DNA of 64,000 nt, taken from contig NZ_JAMZDZ010000001.1 of the NCBI RefSeq assembly GCF_024172085.1, positions 1,736,001 through 1,800,000 of the forward strand, in the 5' to 3' direction. The DNA comes from Hamadaea flava. Its GTDB lineage: Bacteria > Actinomycetota > Actinomycetes > Mycobacteriales > Micromonosporaceae. Positions within the stretch are counted from its first letter, which is position 1. The number at the start of each line of letters is the position of its first letter. The position numbers and the translations under genes were made by a program. Shown here piece by piece: positions 17,833 through 25,768 of the stretch. The notes under the pieces are model-generated. The model was not told the DNA's origin, did not search any database, and saw nothing but the letters and a program-made list of their open reading frames with translations.

Positions 17833-17868
17833 CCTCGTGGCCGGGCCTGATGTCGCCCGGCCACGAGG
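17833..17868 (+). terminator. Hairpin terminator
   Basis: Perfect 14-bp stem CCTCGTGGCCGGGC (17833-17846) / GCCCGGCCACGAGG (17855-17868) with an 8-base loop, nine bases after the beta-helix gene. Confidence 0.85.
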
Positions 17869-17894
17869 AATGACGGCCCCACGCGACCAGCCCA

Positions 17895-17945
17895 CTATTC
17901 GGTACTACCGGATAGCGGTATCTGGTGCTACCGTATAGTGGTACC
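17895..17945 (+). promoter_or_regulatory. Probable PadR autoregulatory operator
   Basis: Near-perfect palindrome CTATTCGGTA-C-TACCGGATAG (17895-17915). An 18-bp element CTACCGGATAGCGGTATC (17905-17922) is repeated as CTACCGTATAGTGGTACC at 17928-17945 with three changes. The elements lie 40-90 bases before the padR start and cover the likely promoter, which suits autoregulation by a PadR dimer. Regulator assignment is inference from position. Confidence 0.6.
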
Positions 17946-17985
17946 CGGTAGCACGGGATACCGCGGAGACGAAGAAGGGGCCGCG

Positions 17986-18312
17986 ATGGAAGACCTGACG
18001 GAGATGTTGAAGGGCACGCTCGAGGGCTGCGTGCTCGAGATCATCGGCCGCGAGGAGACCTACGGGTACGCCATCACGCGCCGGTTGAACGAGCTCGGCT
18101 TCGCCGACGTCATCGACGGGACGGTGTACACGATCCTGCTGCGGCTGGAGCGGAACGGGCTCGTCGAGGTGACGAAACGGCCGTCCGATGTGGGCCCGCC
18201 GCGCAAGTTCTACGCGCTCAACGACGCTGGGCGTACGGAGCTGGCGACGTTCTGGGCGAAGTGGCAGTACGTCTCATCACGCATCGACAGGCTCAGGGAG
18301 GGCGGGAGATGA
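17986..18312 (+). CDS. PadR family transcriptional regulator
   Basis: 108-residue PadR-type winged-helix repressor: the first half, LEGCVLEIIGREETYGYAITRRLNELGF, is the recognisable PadR opening, followed by a wing (VYTILLRLERNGLVEV). Short form with a single C-terminal dimerisation helix. ATG start at 17986; its stop overlaps the next gene (ATGA). PadR followed by DUF1048 proteins is a recurrent arrangement, and the inducer is unknown. The repeat array upstream suggests autoregulation. Confidence 0.9.
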   Translation: MEDLTEMLKGTLEGCVLEIIGREETYGYAITRRLNELGFADVIDGTVYTILLRLERNGLVEVTKRPSDVGPPRKFYALNDAGRTELATFWAKWQYVSSRIDRLREGGR

Positions 18313-18665
18313 GCTTCTGGGAGACGATCACAGGCAGCGACCTCACGAGGGACTGGAAGGCGTTCGAGGCTCGGGCGCAGGTGCTGCCGGCCGACTACCA
18401 GGCGGCCTGGGAACAGATCAAGGGCAACCTCTTCCCGTACGCGGGCTTCACGGGTCGCGACCTGACGCCGATCGTCGACGCCGCCCTGGGACTCCTGGAG
18501 GAGGCTTCGGCGGACGGGCTGAGCATCGGCGAGGTGCTCGGCGACGACATCCCCGGCTTCTGCGCGGCGCTGGCCGGTGGGAAGGGCGCTCGGACCTATC
18601 GCGACCGGTGGCGCGAGCAGTTGAACCGGAACGTCGCCCGGAAACTGGGCCGGCTGGGAGGCTGA
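18309..18665 (+). CDS. DUF1048 protein (first copy)
   Basis: 118-residue soluble helical protein. The opening SFWETITGSDLTRDWKAFEARAQVLPADYQAAW and the closing SRTYRDRW-like region match the DUF1048 type seen next to PadR regulators. It overlaps padR by four bases. Function is unknown; its role may be as an effector or sensor for the PadR unit. Confidence 0.75.
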   Translation: MSFWETITGSDLTRDWKAFEARAQVLPADYQAAWEQIKGNLFPYAGFTGRDLTPIVDAALGLLEEASADGLSIGEVLGDDIPGFCAALAGGKGARTYRDRWREQLNRNVARKLGRLGG

Positions 18666-18666
18666 C

Positions 18667-18993
18667 GTGGGCATTCAGGACATCATCGAGGGCAAGCGGC
18701 AGTGGCGGGCGCACGTGGCCCGGGTCAAGGCGCTCCCGCCCGACTACCAGATCGTCTACCAGGAAATGCAGCGGTACTTCTTCAAGGTCGGACCGGTCGA
18801 CCTGGCGGACGGGAGTCTGCTCCCCGAGCTGGTCGACTTCTTCGAGGAGGGCGTCGTCGCCGGCAAGGGAGTGCTCGAGCTGATCGGCGACGACGTCGCC
18901 GCCTTCGCGGACGGTCTGATCAAGGACTCGCGCACCTACGCCGACGCCTATCAGGAGTCCCTGAGCACGAAGCCCGGCGCGGACGGGAAGTAA
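18667..18993 (+). CDS. DUF1048 protein (second copy)
   Basis: 108-residue paralogue of the preceding protein: GIQDIIEGKRQWRAHVARVKALPPDYQIVYQEM aligns with the same region of the first copy, and both end in a (S)RTYADAYQ/RTYRDRW motif. GTG start one base after the upstream stop codon. Third gene of the PadR unit, followed by a terminator. Confidence 0.75.
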   Translation: MGIQDIIEGKRQWRAHVARVKALPPDYQIVYQEMQRYFFKVGPVDLADGSLLPELVDFFEEGVVAGKGVLELIGDDVAAFADGLIKDSRTYADAYQESLSTKPGADGK

Positions 18994-19005
18994 CACCTCG
19001 TGAAG

Positions 19006-19032
19006 GCCGGCGAGCCAGGTTGGCTCGCCGGC
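19006..19032 (+). terminator. Hairpin terminator
   Basis: Perfect 12-bp stem GCCGGCGAGCCA / TGGCTCGCCGGC with a 3-base loop. It sits between the convergent DUF1048 and SDR genes and can serve both strands. Confidence 0.85.
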
Positions 19033-19048
19033 GCTTCCGGCATACGGC

Positions 19049-19834
19049 TCAGGCGGTCAGGACGCGGCGGGTGACCATCTTGCTGACGAGCGCCAACAGT
19101 TTGCGTGGGCGGCGCGGCTGAAGGTGGGCGCTGGCGAAGTTGCTCAGGCCCGGCACCAGGTAGCCGCGGTTGCGCTCGAGTGCCTTGAGCGCCTTGCCGA
19201 CCACCAGTTCAGGGGTGACCATCCGGCCGCTGACGGCCGCGTCGCGGGTGCCGATCACGGTGAAGAACGGCGTTTCCACGGGCCCAGGGCACAGTGCCAG
19301 CACCTTGATTCCGCGATCGCGATACTCGCTCCACAGGGCGAGGCTGAAGTTCAGCACGTACGCCTTGGCCGCGCTGTAGACCGCGAAGTACGCCGCCGGT
19401 TGGAATCCGGCCGTGGACGCGACGTTGACCACTGCCCCGCTGCCGCGGCGCAGCATGTGCGGCACCAACGCGTGAGTGAGGTCGGTCAGCGCCACCACGT
19501 TGACCATCAGTTGATCGTGGTCGCGGTCGGTGTCGATCTGCTCGAACCGGCCACAGGTGCCGAACCCGGCGTTGTTGACGAGCAGATCGACCGCCAGGTT
19601 CCGGTCTTCCAGTTCCCGCGCGATCCGGCGGGCGGCATCGGGTTGAGCCAGATCCTGGCCGAGCACCTCCACGCGTACGCCGTGGGCCTGCCGCAACTGT
19701 GCGGCGAGTTCCTCCATCGGCGCCACGGATCGGGCGGTGAGGACCAGGTCGTAGTCCTCGGCGGCGAGCTGCCGGGCGAAGGCGGCTCCGATGCCGGAGG
19801 AGGCGCCGGTGATCAGTGCGGTCTGGCGTGCCAT
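19049..19834 (-). CDS. Short-chain dehydrogenase/reductase
   Basis: 261-residue classical SDR. Cofactor motif TGASSGIG at residues 9-16, NNAG, and catalytic S and YSAAK are in place, so it should be an active NAD(P)-dependent oxidoreductase of unknown substrate. ATG start 19834. It diverges from a TetR gene, with a palindrome in the shared gap; regulation by that TetR is likely. Confidence 0.9.
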   Translation of the reverse strand: MARQTALITGASSGIGAAFARQLAAEDYDLVLTARSVAPMEELAAQLRQAHGVRVEVLGQDLAQPDAARRIARELEDRNLAVDLLVNNAGFGTCGRFEQIDTDRDHDQLMVNVVALTDLTHALVPHMLRRGSGAVVNVASTAGFQPAAYFAVYSAAKAYVLNFSLALWSEYRDRGIKVLALCPGPVETPFFTVIGTRDAAVSGRMVTPELVVGKALKALERNRGYLVPGLSNFASAHLQPRRPRKLLALVSKMVTRRVLTA

Positions 19835-19893
19835 GCAAACTCCCAAGCTGGAGGGGTAACTGCGATTCAACGTAGCCGTTCGTCGACTTAACC

Positions 19894-19908
19894 GCAACAT
19901 CGTGTTGC
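19894..19908 (+). promoter_or_regulatory. Palindrome in the SDR/TetR divergent promoter
   Basis: Inverted repeat GCAACA-TCG-TGTTGC between the divergent SDR and TetR genes, 42 bases before the TetR start. Its symmetry and place suit a TetR operator controlling both genes. Confidence 0.55.
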
Positions 19909-19949
19909 AGTTCTTCATAGCAACAGTGGCGTCGTGTAGCATCTCCGTC

Positions 19950-20510
19950 GTGACGGCAACGGGACGGCGGCTTCGAGCGGACGCCGAACGCAGCGTGCAG
20001 GCCATCCTGGAGGCGGCCGAACGGGTGCTCAAAGAAGATCCGGCGGCCACCCTGGAGCAGATCGCCGAGGCGGCCGGCGTCGCGCGTACGACGGTCCATC
20101 GGCGCTTCGCCAACCGGGACGCGTTACTGGCCGCGCTGGCGGAGTCAGCCTGGCGGCAGATCGCCGGCGCGGTCGAAGGCGCGCGCCCGGCGACCGCGCC
20201 GCCCTTGGTGGCGTTGCACCAGGCGACGGCCAACATCCTCGCCATCAAGTCCGGCTGGACGTTCGCACTGGGCCAGCCGGCCACCAATGAGGAGATCGGC
20301 CGCCTGCAGCAGGCCGTCTACGCCGCCTGCGACGAGGTGTTCCGGCGCGCCCAGCAGGCCGGCGACATCCGAGCGGGGGTCGACCTGGCCTGGGCCCGGC
20401 AGGTCTACCTGGCGCTGATCAACGAGACCGCGCACGGGCCGACCGGCGGCGGCGAGCCCGACGCGGCCGCCGCCCGAATCCTCGACGTGCTCTTCCACGG
20501 CATCGGCTGA
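19950..20510 (+). CDS. TetR/AcrR family regulator
   Basis: 186-residue TetR repressor: N-terminal helix-turn-helix with ATLEQIAEAAGVARTTVHRRFANRDALLAAL, then a helical ligand domain. The GTG at 19950 (MTATGRRLRADAERS) is preferred; an in-frame ATG at 19902 would add 16 residues and lies inside the palindrome. It probably controls the divergent SDR gene and itself. Confidence 0.9.
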   Translation: MTATGRRLRADAERSVQAILEAAERVLKEDPAATLEQIAEAAGVARTTVHRRFANRDALLAALAESAWRQIAGAVEGARPATAPPLVALHQATANILAIKSGWTFALGQPATNEEIGRLQQAVYAACDEVFRRAQQAGDIRAGVDLAWARQVYLALINETAHGPTGGGEPDAAAARILDVLFHGIG

Positions 20511-20516
20511 CGGCTG

Positions 20517-21191
20517 ATGGGCCAAGTCACCCGCGGCGATCTGCTCGGCCGCTTGGCCGAGGCAGTCGGATCCATCGCCGTCGCGCACCCGACGCGGGTC
20601 GCCGTCGACGGACCGCCCGCCGCCGGCAAGACCACCCTCGCCGACGAACTGGCCGCCGTCTTGCGCGAACGGGGCCGCGACGTCATCCGCGCGACGATCG
20701 ACGATTTCCTGTTCCCCCGGGCACAGCGCTATCCGCGCGGCGAGTACTCGGCCGAAGGCTGCTACTTCGACGCCCATGACTACGAGGCGCTGAACCGGGT
20801 TCTGCTCGATCCGCTCGGTCCGGGCGGCGATCGAAGGTTCCAGCCCGCGGTCTACGACCGGACCACGGATACCGTGCTGTCCCCGCCCGTCACGACCGCG
20901 CCAGCGGATGCCGTGCTGGTCTTCGACGGCGTCTTCCTTCTGCGCCCGGAACTGAACGACCGATGGGATCTACGCGTCTTCGTGTCGACGGACCTGGAGA
21001 AGACCGTGGATCGCGCCGTGATCCGAGAGCGCCCCGTGTCCGCTCCGGCCGCCGTCGAACGGCGCTGGCGCGAGCGATACATCCCTGCCCAGCAGCTCTA
21101 TGTCGCCACGGTCCGCCCGGTCGAGCACGCCGACGTCATCGTGCGCAACGACGAGCCCTCTCGGCCGATCTGGGAGACCCGAACCCACTGA
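20517..21191 (+). CDS. Uridine kinase-like P-loop kinase
   Basis: 224-residue P-loop kinase of the uridine kinase/phosphoribulokinase type. Walker A DGPPAAGKTTLADEL, then ATIDDFLFPRAQRYPRG resembling the nucleoside-binding region, and VLVFDGVFLL as Walker B. It starts six bases after the TetR stop, so it is likely co-transcribed. Substrate unassigned. Confidence 0.8.
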   Translation: MGQVTRGDLLGRLAEAVGSIAVAHPTRVAVDGPPAAGKTTLADELAAVLRERGRDVIRATIDDFLFPRAQRYPRGEYSAEGCYFDAHDYEALNRVLLDPLGPGGDRRFQPAVYDRTTDTVLSPPVTTAPADAVLVFDGVFLLRPELNDRWDLRVFVSTDLEKTVDRAVIRERPVSAPAAVERRWRERYIPAQQLYVATVRPVEHADVIVRNDEPSRPIWETRTH

Positions 21192-21295
21192 CGGCACATA
21201 CGTCGGCGACCGGCACCGGGTGGCATCCGCGCGCGGAATGAAGAACATCGCGGCTGCGGGCGAGTACTGGGTGACCGCTCACCACGGAGGAGCCA

Positions 21296-21853
21296 ATGTC
21301 CGTCGACACCGACGCCCATCCCCTCGCCCGGGACGACCCCGAGTGGTTCACCTCGCTGTACGACCGATACGCCGAGGACATCCACCGGTACATAGCCGGA
21401 CGGCTGGGCTGGGAACCCGCCGGCGACCTGACCGCCGACGTCTTCCTGGTCGCGTTCCGGAAGCGGGCGTCTTTCAACCCCGACCGCGGCGAGATCAAGC
21501 CGTGGCTCTTCGGGATCGCGACCAAGGTCGTGTCCCACCACCGGCGTGCTGAGGGACGCCGGCTCAAGGCGCTGTCCCGGGTCAGCGCCGAGCACGCCGC
21601 CGACGGCCACGAAGACCATGTGGCCGCGCGGGTGGCGGCCCAGCGAGCCGGGCCGCGGCTGGCCGGCGCCATCAAAGGGCTGGCCCGGGCCGACCGTGAC
21701 GTGCTGTTCCTGACCGCGCTGGGCGGACTGAGCTACCAGGAGGTCGCCGAGGCCCTCGGCGTTCCCGCCGGGACGGTCGGCTCCCGCCTCAACCGAGCCA
21801 AGCGCGAACTGCGCCGGGTGCTGGGCGACGTGAACCCCTTGAAGGAGAACTGA
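21296..21853 (+). CDS. Sigma-70 family (ECF-like) RNA polymerase sigma factor
   Basis: 185-residue sigma factor with only regions 2 and 4: region 2 (FTSLYDRYAEDIHRYIAGRLG ... DVFLVAFRKRASF) and region 4 with the helix-turn-helix LSYQEVAEALGVPAGTVGSRLNRAKREL. Good ribosome-binding site GGAGGA upstream. Its stop overlaps the next gene by one base, which encodes the membrane protein that probably regulates it. Confidence 0.92.
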   Translation: MSVDTDAHPLARDDPEWFTSLYDRYAEDIHRYIAGRLGWEPAGDLTADVFLVAFRKRASFNPDRGEIKPWLFGIATKVVSHHRRAEGRRLKALSRVSAEHAADGHEDHVAARVAAQRAGPRLAGAIKGLARADRDVLFLTALGGLSYQEVAEALGVPAGTVGSRLNRAKRELRRVLGDVNPLKEN

Positions 21854-22836
21854 TGGACGAGATCGAGATCGTGAAGCGGGTGTTCGCCGAACCCGCGCCC
21901 ACACCGTCGGCGCTGGCCGACGGCCGGCAGCGGATGATCCGCGGAATACGTGGCCGACGCCCACGCCGGGCACCGCTCCGGGTCGCCGTGCTGGCGCTGG
22001 GCGCGGCTGCGGTCGTCGCCGTCGTCGCCGTGGGCGGCATCGGATCCGGCGACCCCAGCAGGCAGCAGGCTCCCCAGCTGAGCGCAGCGCAGCAGGTGCT
22101 GACGAACGCGGCGTGGACCGCGGAAGGGCTGCCGGCGCTGACGCCCGAGCCGAACCAGTGGATCCATTACCGGTACGCCGGCTACGACCCCAAGAGCAAG
22201 GACCCGGTGTATCGAGGTGAGGCGTGGCAGCGACTCGACGGCCGGCAGGACGCGAGCGTGGTCGGGGGCAGGATCGTCGTCGTCAGTGGACCGGCCGGTT
22301 CGGAGCCTGAGGTCTACACGCCGCTGGGCGCGTGGCAGCGGCTCGCGGGGCTGCCGACCGAGCCCGCGGCGATGGTGACAGCCCTCGGCGACCAGCCGGA
22401 TCTGTCCTCGAACACGACCGGATCGCCCGGCGAGCGAGCCTTCGCCAACGCCGGTGTGCTGCTGTGGAACTCGCCGCTGGGAGCGCCGCCCTCGGTACAG
22501 GCGGCTCTGTACCGCGCATTGGCCACCCTGCCCGGCATCCGCGTGGACACCGCGACCGATGTCGTGGGGGAACCCGCCGTCGGGCTCTCGCTGCCCGGTA
22601 CGCCGGAAATCCTCTTCGATCCGGCGACCTACCGGTACCTCGGCGAGCGCGTGGTGAGCGACGGCGTACGGAAGCAGCGTCCGCAGCCGCCCGCCGGGCT
22701 GTCCGCGGACAAGCGCGCGGCCTGGCAGCAGTGGGCCGACGACCCGGCGAACCAGCAGGTCCCGGCGGCGGGATCGCTCGTCAGCTCGCGGCTCCGGCTC
22801 ATCGTGACCCTTGTCGACGAGCCAGGAAGCCGGTGA
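21853..22836 (+). CDS. CU044_5270-type membrane protein, probable sigma partner
   Basis: 327 residues: a short cytoplasmic N-terminus (about 1-45), one transmembrane helix (about 46-67, VAVLALGAAAVVAVVAVGGIG) and a large extracytoplasmic domain. The arrangement, next to and overlapping an ECF-like sigma gene, is typical of actinomycete CU044_5270 proteins, which are thought to act as anti-sigma-like or sensing partners. No zinc-binding anti-sigma motif (HxxxCxxC) is seen, so direct sigma binding is inference. Confidence 0.75.
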   Translation: MDEIEIVKRVFAEPAPTPSALADGRQRMIRGIRGRRPRRAPLRVAVLALGAAAVVAVVAVGGIGSGDPSRQQAPQLSAAQQVLTNAAWTAEGLPALTPEPNQWIHYRYAGYDPKSKDPVYRGEAWQRLDGRQDASVVGGRIVVVSGPAGSEPEVYTPLGAWQRLAGLPTEPAAMVTALGDQPDLSSNTTGSPGERAFANAGVLLWNSPLGAPPSVQAALYRALATLPGIRVDTATDVVGEPAVGLSLPGTPEILFDPATYRYLGERVVSDGVRKQRPQPPAGLSADKRAAWQQWADDPANQQVPAAGSLVSSRLRLIVTLVDEPGSR

Positions 22837-22884
22837 CGACTGATGAACGCAGCACCGATGTCCACAAAGGAGAAGGGAATCACC

Positions 22885-24102
22885 ATGTCGATCGGACGGC
22901 ACGCCTTGGGCGTCCTGGCGATCGTGTCGGTCGCCTTGACGGCGGCCGCACCGGCCGCGTCGAGCCACCCACCGAGGAACGGCATTTCCACCGGCACGGC
23001 CTCGCCGAGCGGCGAGGAGTCGGCCGGGCCGCGGTGGCAGCCGTTTGACCTGCCCGTCCTGGAACACGCCAACCTGACCGGTGTCACGGCGATCGGCCGA
23101 GACGACGCGTGGGCCGTCGGCTTCACCGTCCCGGACAAGACGATCGCCGGCCCCGCCGCCGCCGAGGCGGACCAGTGCGACGCCGGCGGCCTTCCGTCCC
23201 TGGCGCTGCACTGGGACGGGGCCTCGTGGAGTCAGGTGCCGGTTCCCAACCTGGGGCGTATCAACTCCGTCAGCGCGTCGGGCCGCCGCAATGTCTGGGC
23301 AGCGGCGGACTGCGGTGTGCTGCGCTGGGACGGCCAGACGTGGACGCGGACCACGCCCGTGCCGATCCCGGGCACGGACGGGTACTTCCTCAGCGGGATC
23401 AAGGCGATCAGCGCGTACGACGTCTGGTTGTCCGGGTTCGCGTGGGACGGGACGACCGGCGACGACCGTGGCTTCGTGCAGCACTGGGACGGCGTACGGT
23501 GGCAGCTCGTCGCCCTGCCCGCGCTCGGCGACAACTTCGACATCAGCAGCGTCGACGCGGGCGGACGGCAGGATGTCTGGATCGCCGGCACCGACTACAC
23601 CGGCAAGGACACCACTGGCGAGAAGCTGCTGATCCTGCACTGGAACGGTTACGGCTGGAAGCAGTTCCCCGCGCCCGCCATCACCATGGTGATCCAACGG
23701 GTGGCCCGCGTACGCGTAGTCGCCGCGAACGACGTGTGGATCGCCGGCCGGGGCCAGCGCGACCCGTACGGCTGGGACATCAACCGTCCGCTCGTCCTCC
23801 ATTGGGACGGCGCCGCCTGGACCGATACGCACGCGCCGGAGGAGCGCGGCGACCTGCGCGACATCGCATCCGATGGCCGCATGGTCCTGGCGGCCGGTGA
23901 CACCTATTCGCCGCTCGACGACACCTACGAGGCCTACGCACGCCGCTGGACCGGGGCCGGCTGGATCCCGGCTGCTGTTCCGGCGCCCGGTCTGGCCTCG
24001 ATCAGCGCGCTCGCACCCAGCCCGGACGGCGGGATGTGGGCAGTCGGATCGGTCGGCGACGAGACCACCATGCGTCCGTTCATCGCCCGCACCGCGCACT
24101 GA
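22885..24102 (+). CDS. Secreted WDG-repeat (propeller-like) protein
   Basis: 405-residue exported protein with a Sec signal (MSIGRHALGVLAIVSVALTAAAPAASS). The mature part repeats a WDG motif followed by W (HWDGASW, RWDGQTW, HWDGVRW, HWNGYGW, HWDGAAW, RWTGAGW), with V/I-W-A/I-x-G strands between, suggesting a six-bladed beta-propeller. ATG at 22885 is chosen because GGAG (22869-22872) sits upstream and the signal peptide starts there; an ATG at 22843 would add 14 residues. It follows the sigma/CU044_5270 pair and may be a target of that sigma factor. Confidence 0.75.
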   Translation: MSIGRHALGVLAIVSVALTAAAPAASSHPPRNGISTGTASPSGEESAGPRWQPFDLPVLEHANLTGVTAIGRDDAWAVGFTVPDKTIAGPAAAEADQCDAGGLPSLALHWDGASWSQVPVPNLGRINSVSASGRRNVWAAADCGVLRWDGQTWTRTTPVPIPGTDGYFLSGIKAISAYDVWLSGFAWDGTTGDDRGFVQHWDGVRWQLVALPALGDNFDISSVDAGGRQDVWIAGTDYTGKDTTGEKLLILHWNGYGWKQFPAPAITMVIQRVARVRVVAANDVWIAGRGQRDPYGWDINRPLVLHWDGAAWTDTHAPEERGDLRDIASDGRMVLAAGDTYSPLDDTYEAYARRWTGAGWIPAAVPAPGLASISALAPSPDGGMWAVGSVGDETTMRPFIARTAH

Positions 24103-24189
24103 ACCCACGCATCGACCGGGTATCCGCAGGATGCGTCATCTTGCGGATACCCCTACCGGGACGGGCCGACGAATGCTGTGCTGGATTTC

Positions 24190-25020
24190 ATGAACGCGAT
24201 CGCAGACCAGGACGGCGGGCGTACCCGTGTGTTGTCCGACGGAAACCGGATTCCGGTGCTCGGGCTCGGCGTGTGGCAGGTGCCGAACGGGCCCGATTGC
24301 GTCAACGCGGTCCGGTGGGCGCTGGAGGTCGGATACCGCCACATCGACACCGCTCAGGCGTACGGCAACGAGGAATCCGTCGGACAGGCGCTGCGCGAGA
24401 GCGAGGTGCCTCGCGACGAGGTGTTCCTGACGACCAAGTTCCATCCGCGCGGCGACGACCCGGTCGAGCAGGCGCGGCGGAGTCTTCGCCGGTTGGGCGT
24501 GGATCAGGTCGATCTGTACGTGATCCACTGGCCGGCCGGCGGGCCGACCTGGGCGTGGTCGGGCATGGAACGCACCCGCGAGCTGGGTCTCGCCCGCTCC
24601 ATCGGCGTCTCCAACTTCAGCGCCGCCGAAGTCGACTCCGTGGTCGCGGCGAGCACCGTCCCACCCGCCCTGAACCAGGTCATGTTCAACCCGTGGCACC
24701 GGCGTACGCGCCTGGTCGAGGCGTGCGACCGGCATGGCGTCGCGGTCGAGGCGTACAGCCCGTTGGGCACCGGCCGTTACCTCGACGATCCGACGGTGGC
24801 CGAGATCGCCCAGCGGATCGCCCGGACACCTGCGCAGGTGCTGCTGCGATGGGCGGCGCAGCACGGGCTCGTGGTCATCCCCAAGTCCACCCATCGCGAC
24901 CGTATCGCCCAGAACGCACAGATCTTCGACTTCGTGCTGTCGGCCGCGGATATGGGCGTACTCGACGGGCTGGATCAGACGAGCGGCACCGACCAGGCTC
25001 AAGAACACAAGTGGTGGTGA
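24190..25020 (+). CDS. Aldo/keto reductase
   Basis: 276-residue aldo/keto reductase (2,5-diketo-gluconate reductase-like). Family signatures are present: GYRHIDTAQAYGNEESVG (catalytic Asp and Tyr), LTTKFHP (Lys), VIHWPAGG (His) and IPKSTHRDRIAQN (NADPH-binding). An ATG at 24190 is preferred; a GTG at 24178 is possible. NADPH-dependent carbonyl reduction; substrate unknown. Confidence 0.93.
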   Translation: MNAIADQDGGRTRVLSDGNRIPVLGLGVWQVPNGPDCVNAVRWALEVGYRHIDTAQAYGNEESVGQALRESEVPRDEVFLTTKFHPRGDDPVEQARRSLRRLGVDQVDLYVIHWPAGGPTWAWSGMERTRELGLARSIGVSNFSAAEVDSVVAASTVPPALNQVMFNPWHRRTRLVEACDRHGVAVEAYSPLGTGRYLDDPTVAEIAQRIARTPAQVLLRWAAQHGLVVIPKSTHRDRIAQNAQIFDFVLSAADMGVLDGLDQTSGTDQAQEHKWW

Positions 25021-25163
25021 CCGGGCCCGGTCTGAGGTCGGCAGGGAAGGCCGCCGGGAATGTCGGCGAAGCCGACCGCCCGGCGACGAGGTCGGCTAAC
25101 GTTGCCACCGAGGGAGCATCTGCATCCGCCGCCGGCTGACGCGGTGGATGCGTTCCCGTTCTA

Positions 25164-25180
25164 GGCCGTGCATCACGGCC
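25164..25180 (+). promoter_or_regulatory. Palindrome upstream of the DUF1269 gene
   Basis: Perfect 7-bp inverted repeat GGCCGTG-CAT-CACGGCC, 35 bases before the start of the DUF1269 gene. It could be an operator or a 5'-leader hairpin. The rest of the 195-base gap shows nothing else I can name. Confidence 0.35.
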
Positions 25181-25215
25181 GAACCTCGACCTTCGCGTGA
25201 CAAGAAGGGAAGATC

Positions 25216-25722
25216 ATGGCCCAGAAGAATGATACATTTCTACTCGTTGCTACGTATCCCGACGAGGCGGCGGTCCGAGCCGATTACCTCTCCGTCAAGG
25301 AACTGCACGACGCCGGGCTGATCGGCTCGTACGACGCGGCCGTCATCACCAGAGACACCAACGGCAAGATCCACGAGAACAAGGACGAGACGGCGACGCG
25401 TCACGGCGCTTGGTGGGGCGCTGCGGCCGGGGCCGCCGTCGGCCTGCTCTTCCCACCGGCCATCCTCGCCACGACAGCGGTCGGCGCGAGCGCCGGAGCA
25501 GTCAGCGGCCATCTCGCCAAGGGCATGTCCCGCTCCGAGGTCAAGCGGCTCGGCGATCTGATCGAACCCGGCGAGGCAGGTCTGGTCGTAGTCGGCGAGA
25601 GCAAGGTCGAGGAGGCGATCCAGAACGCCTTGGCCCGAGCCGAGCGGGAGACCGCGGAGGAACTCGGGGTGAATCCGAAGGACATCGACCGCGCGCTGGA
25701 TGAGGCTGCGCGAGAGATGTGA
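25216..25722 (+). CDS. DUF1269-type general stress protein
   Basis: 168-residue protein with a ferredoxin-like N-terminal half (TFLLVATYPDEAAVRADY...VKELHDAGLIGSYDAAVI), a Gly/Ala-rich hydrophobic centre (HGAWWGAAAGAAVGLLFPPAILATTAVGASAGAVSGHL) and a C-terminal half that repeats the fold. This is the DUF1269 pattern, often induced by stress in actinomycetes. Monocistronic, with a palindrome upstream and a strong terminator downstream. Confidence 0.8.
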   Translation: MAQKNDTFLLVATYPDEAAVRADYLSVKELHDAGLIGSYDAAVITRDTNGKIHENKDETATRHGAWWGAAAGAAVGLLFPPAILATTAVGASAGAVSGHLAKGMSRSEVKRLGDLIEPGEAGLVVVGESKVEEAIQNALARAERETAEELGVNPKDIDRALDEAAREM

Positions 25723-25728
25723 CGACGG

Positions 25729-25761
25729 CTGCCGGGTCTGTCCTTCGGACAGGCCCGGCAG
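25729..25761. terminator. Bidirectional hairpin terminator
   Basis: 15-bp stem CTGCCGGGTCTGTCC / GGACAGGCCCGGCAG with one G-T wobble and a 3-base loop, between the convergent DUF1269 and ABC ATPase genes. Confidence 0.85.
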
Positions 25762-25768
25762 ATCCGTC

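Noticed and set aside
18210-18674. Minus-strand frames opposite the DUF1048 genes
   Set aside because: Shadow composition, and the plus-strand genes have overlapping starts/stops and family matches.
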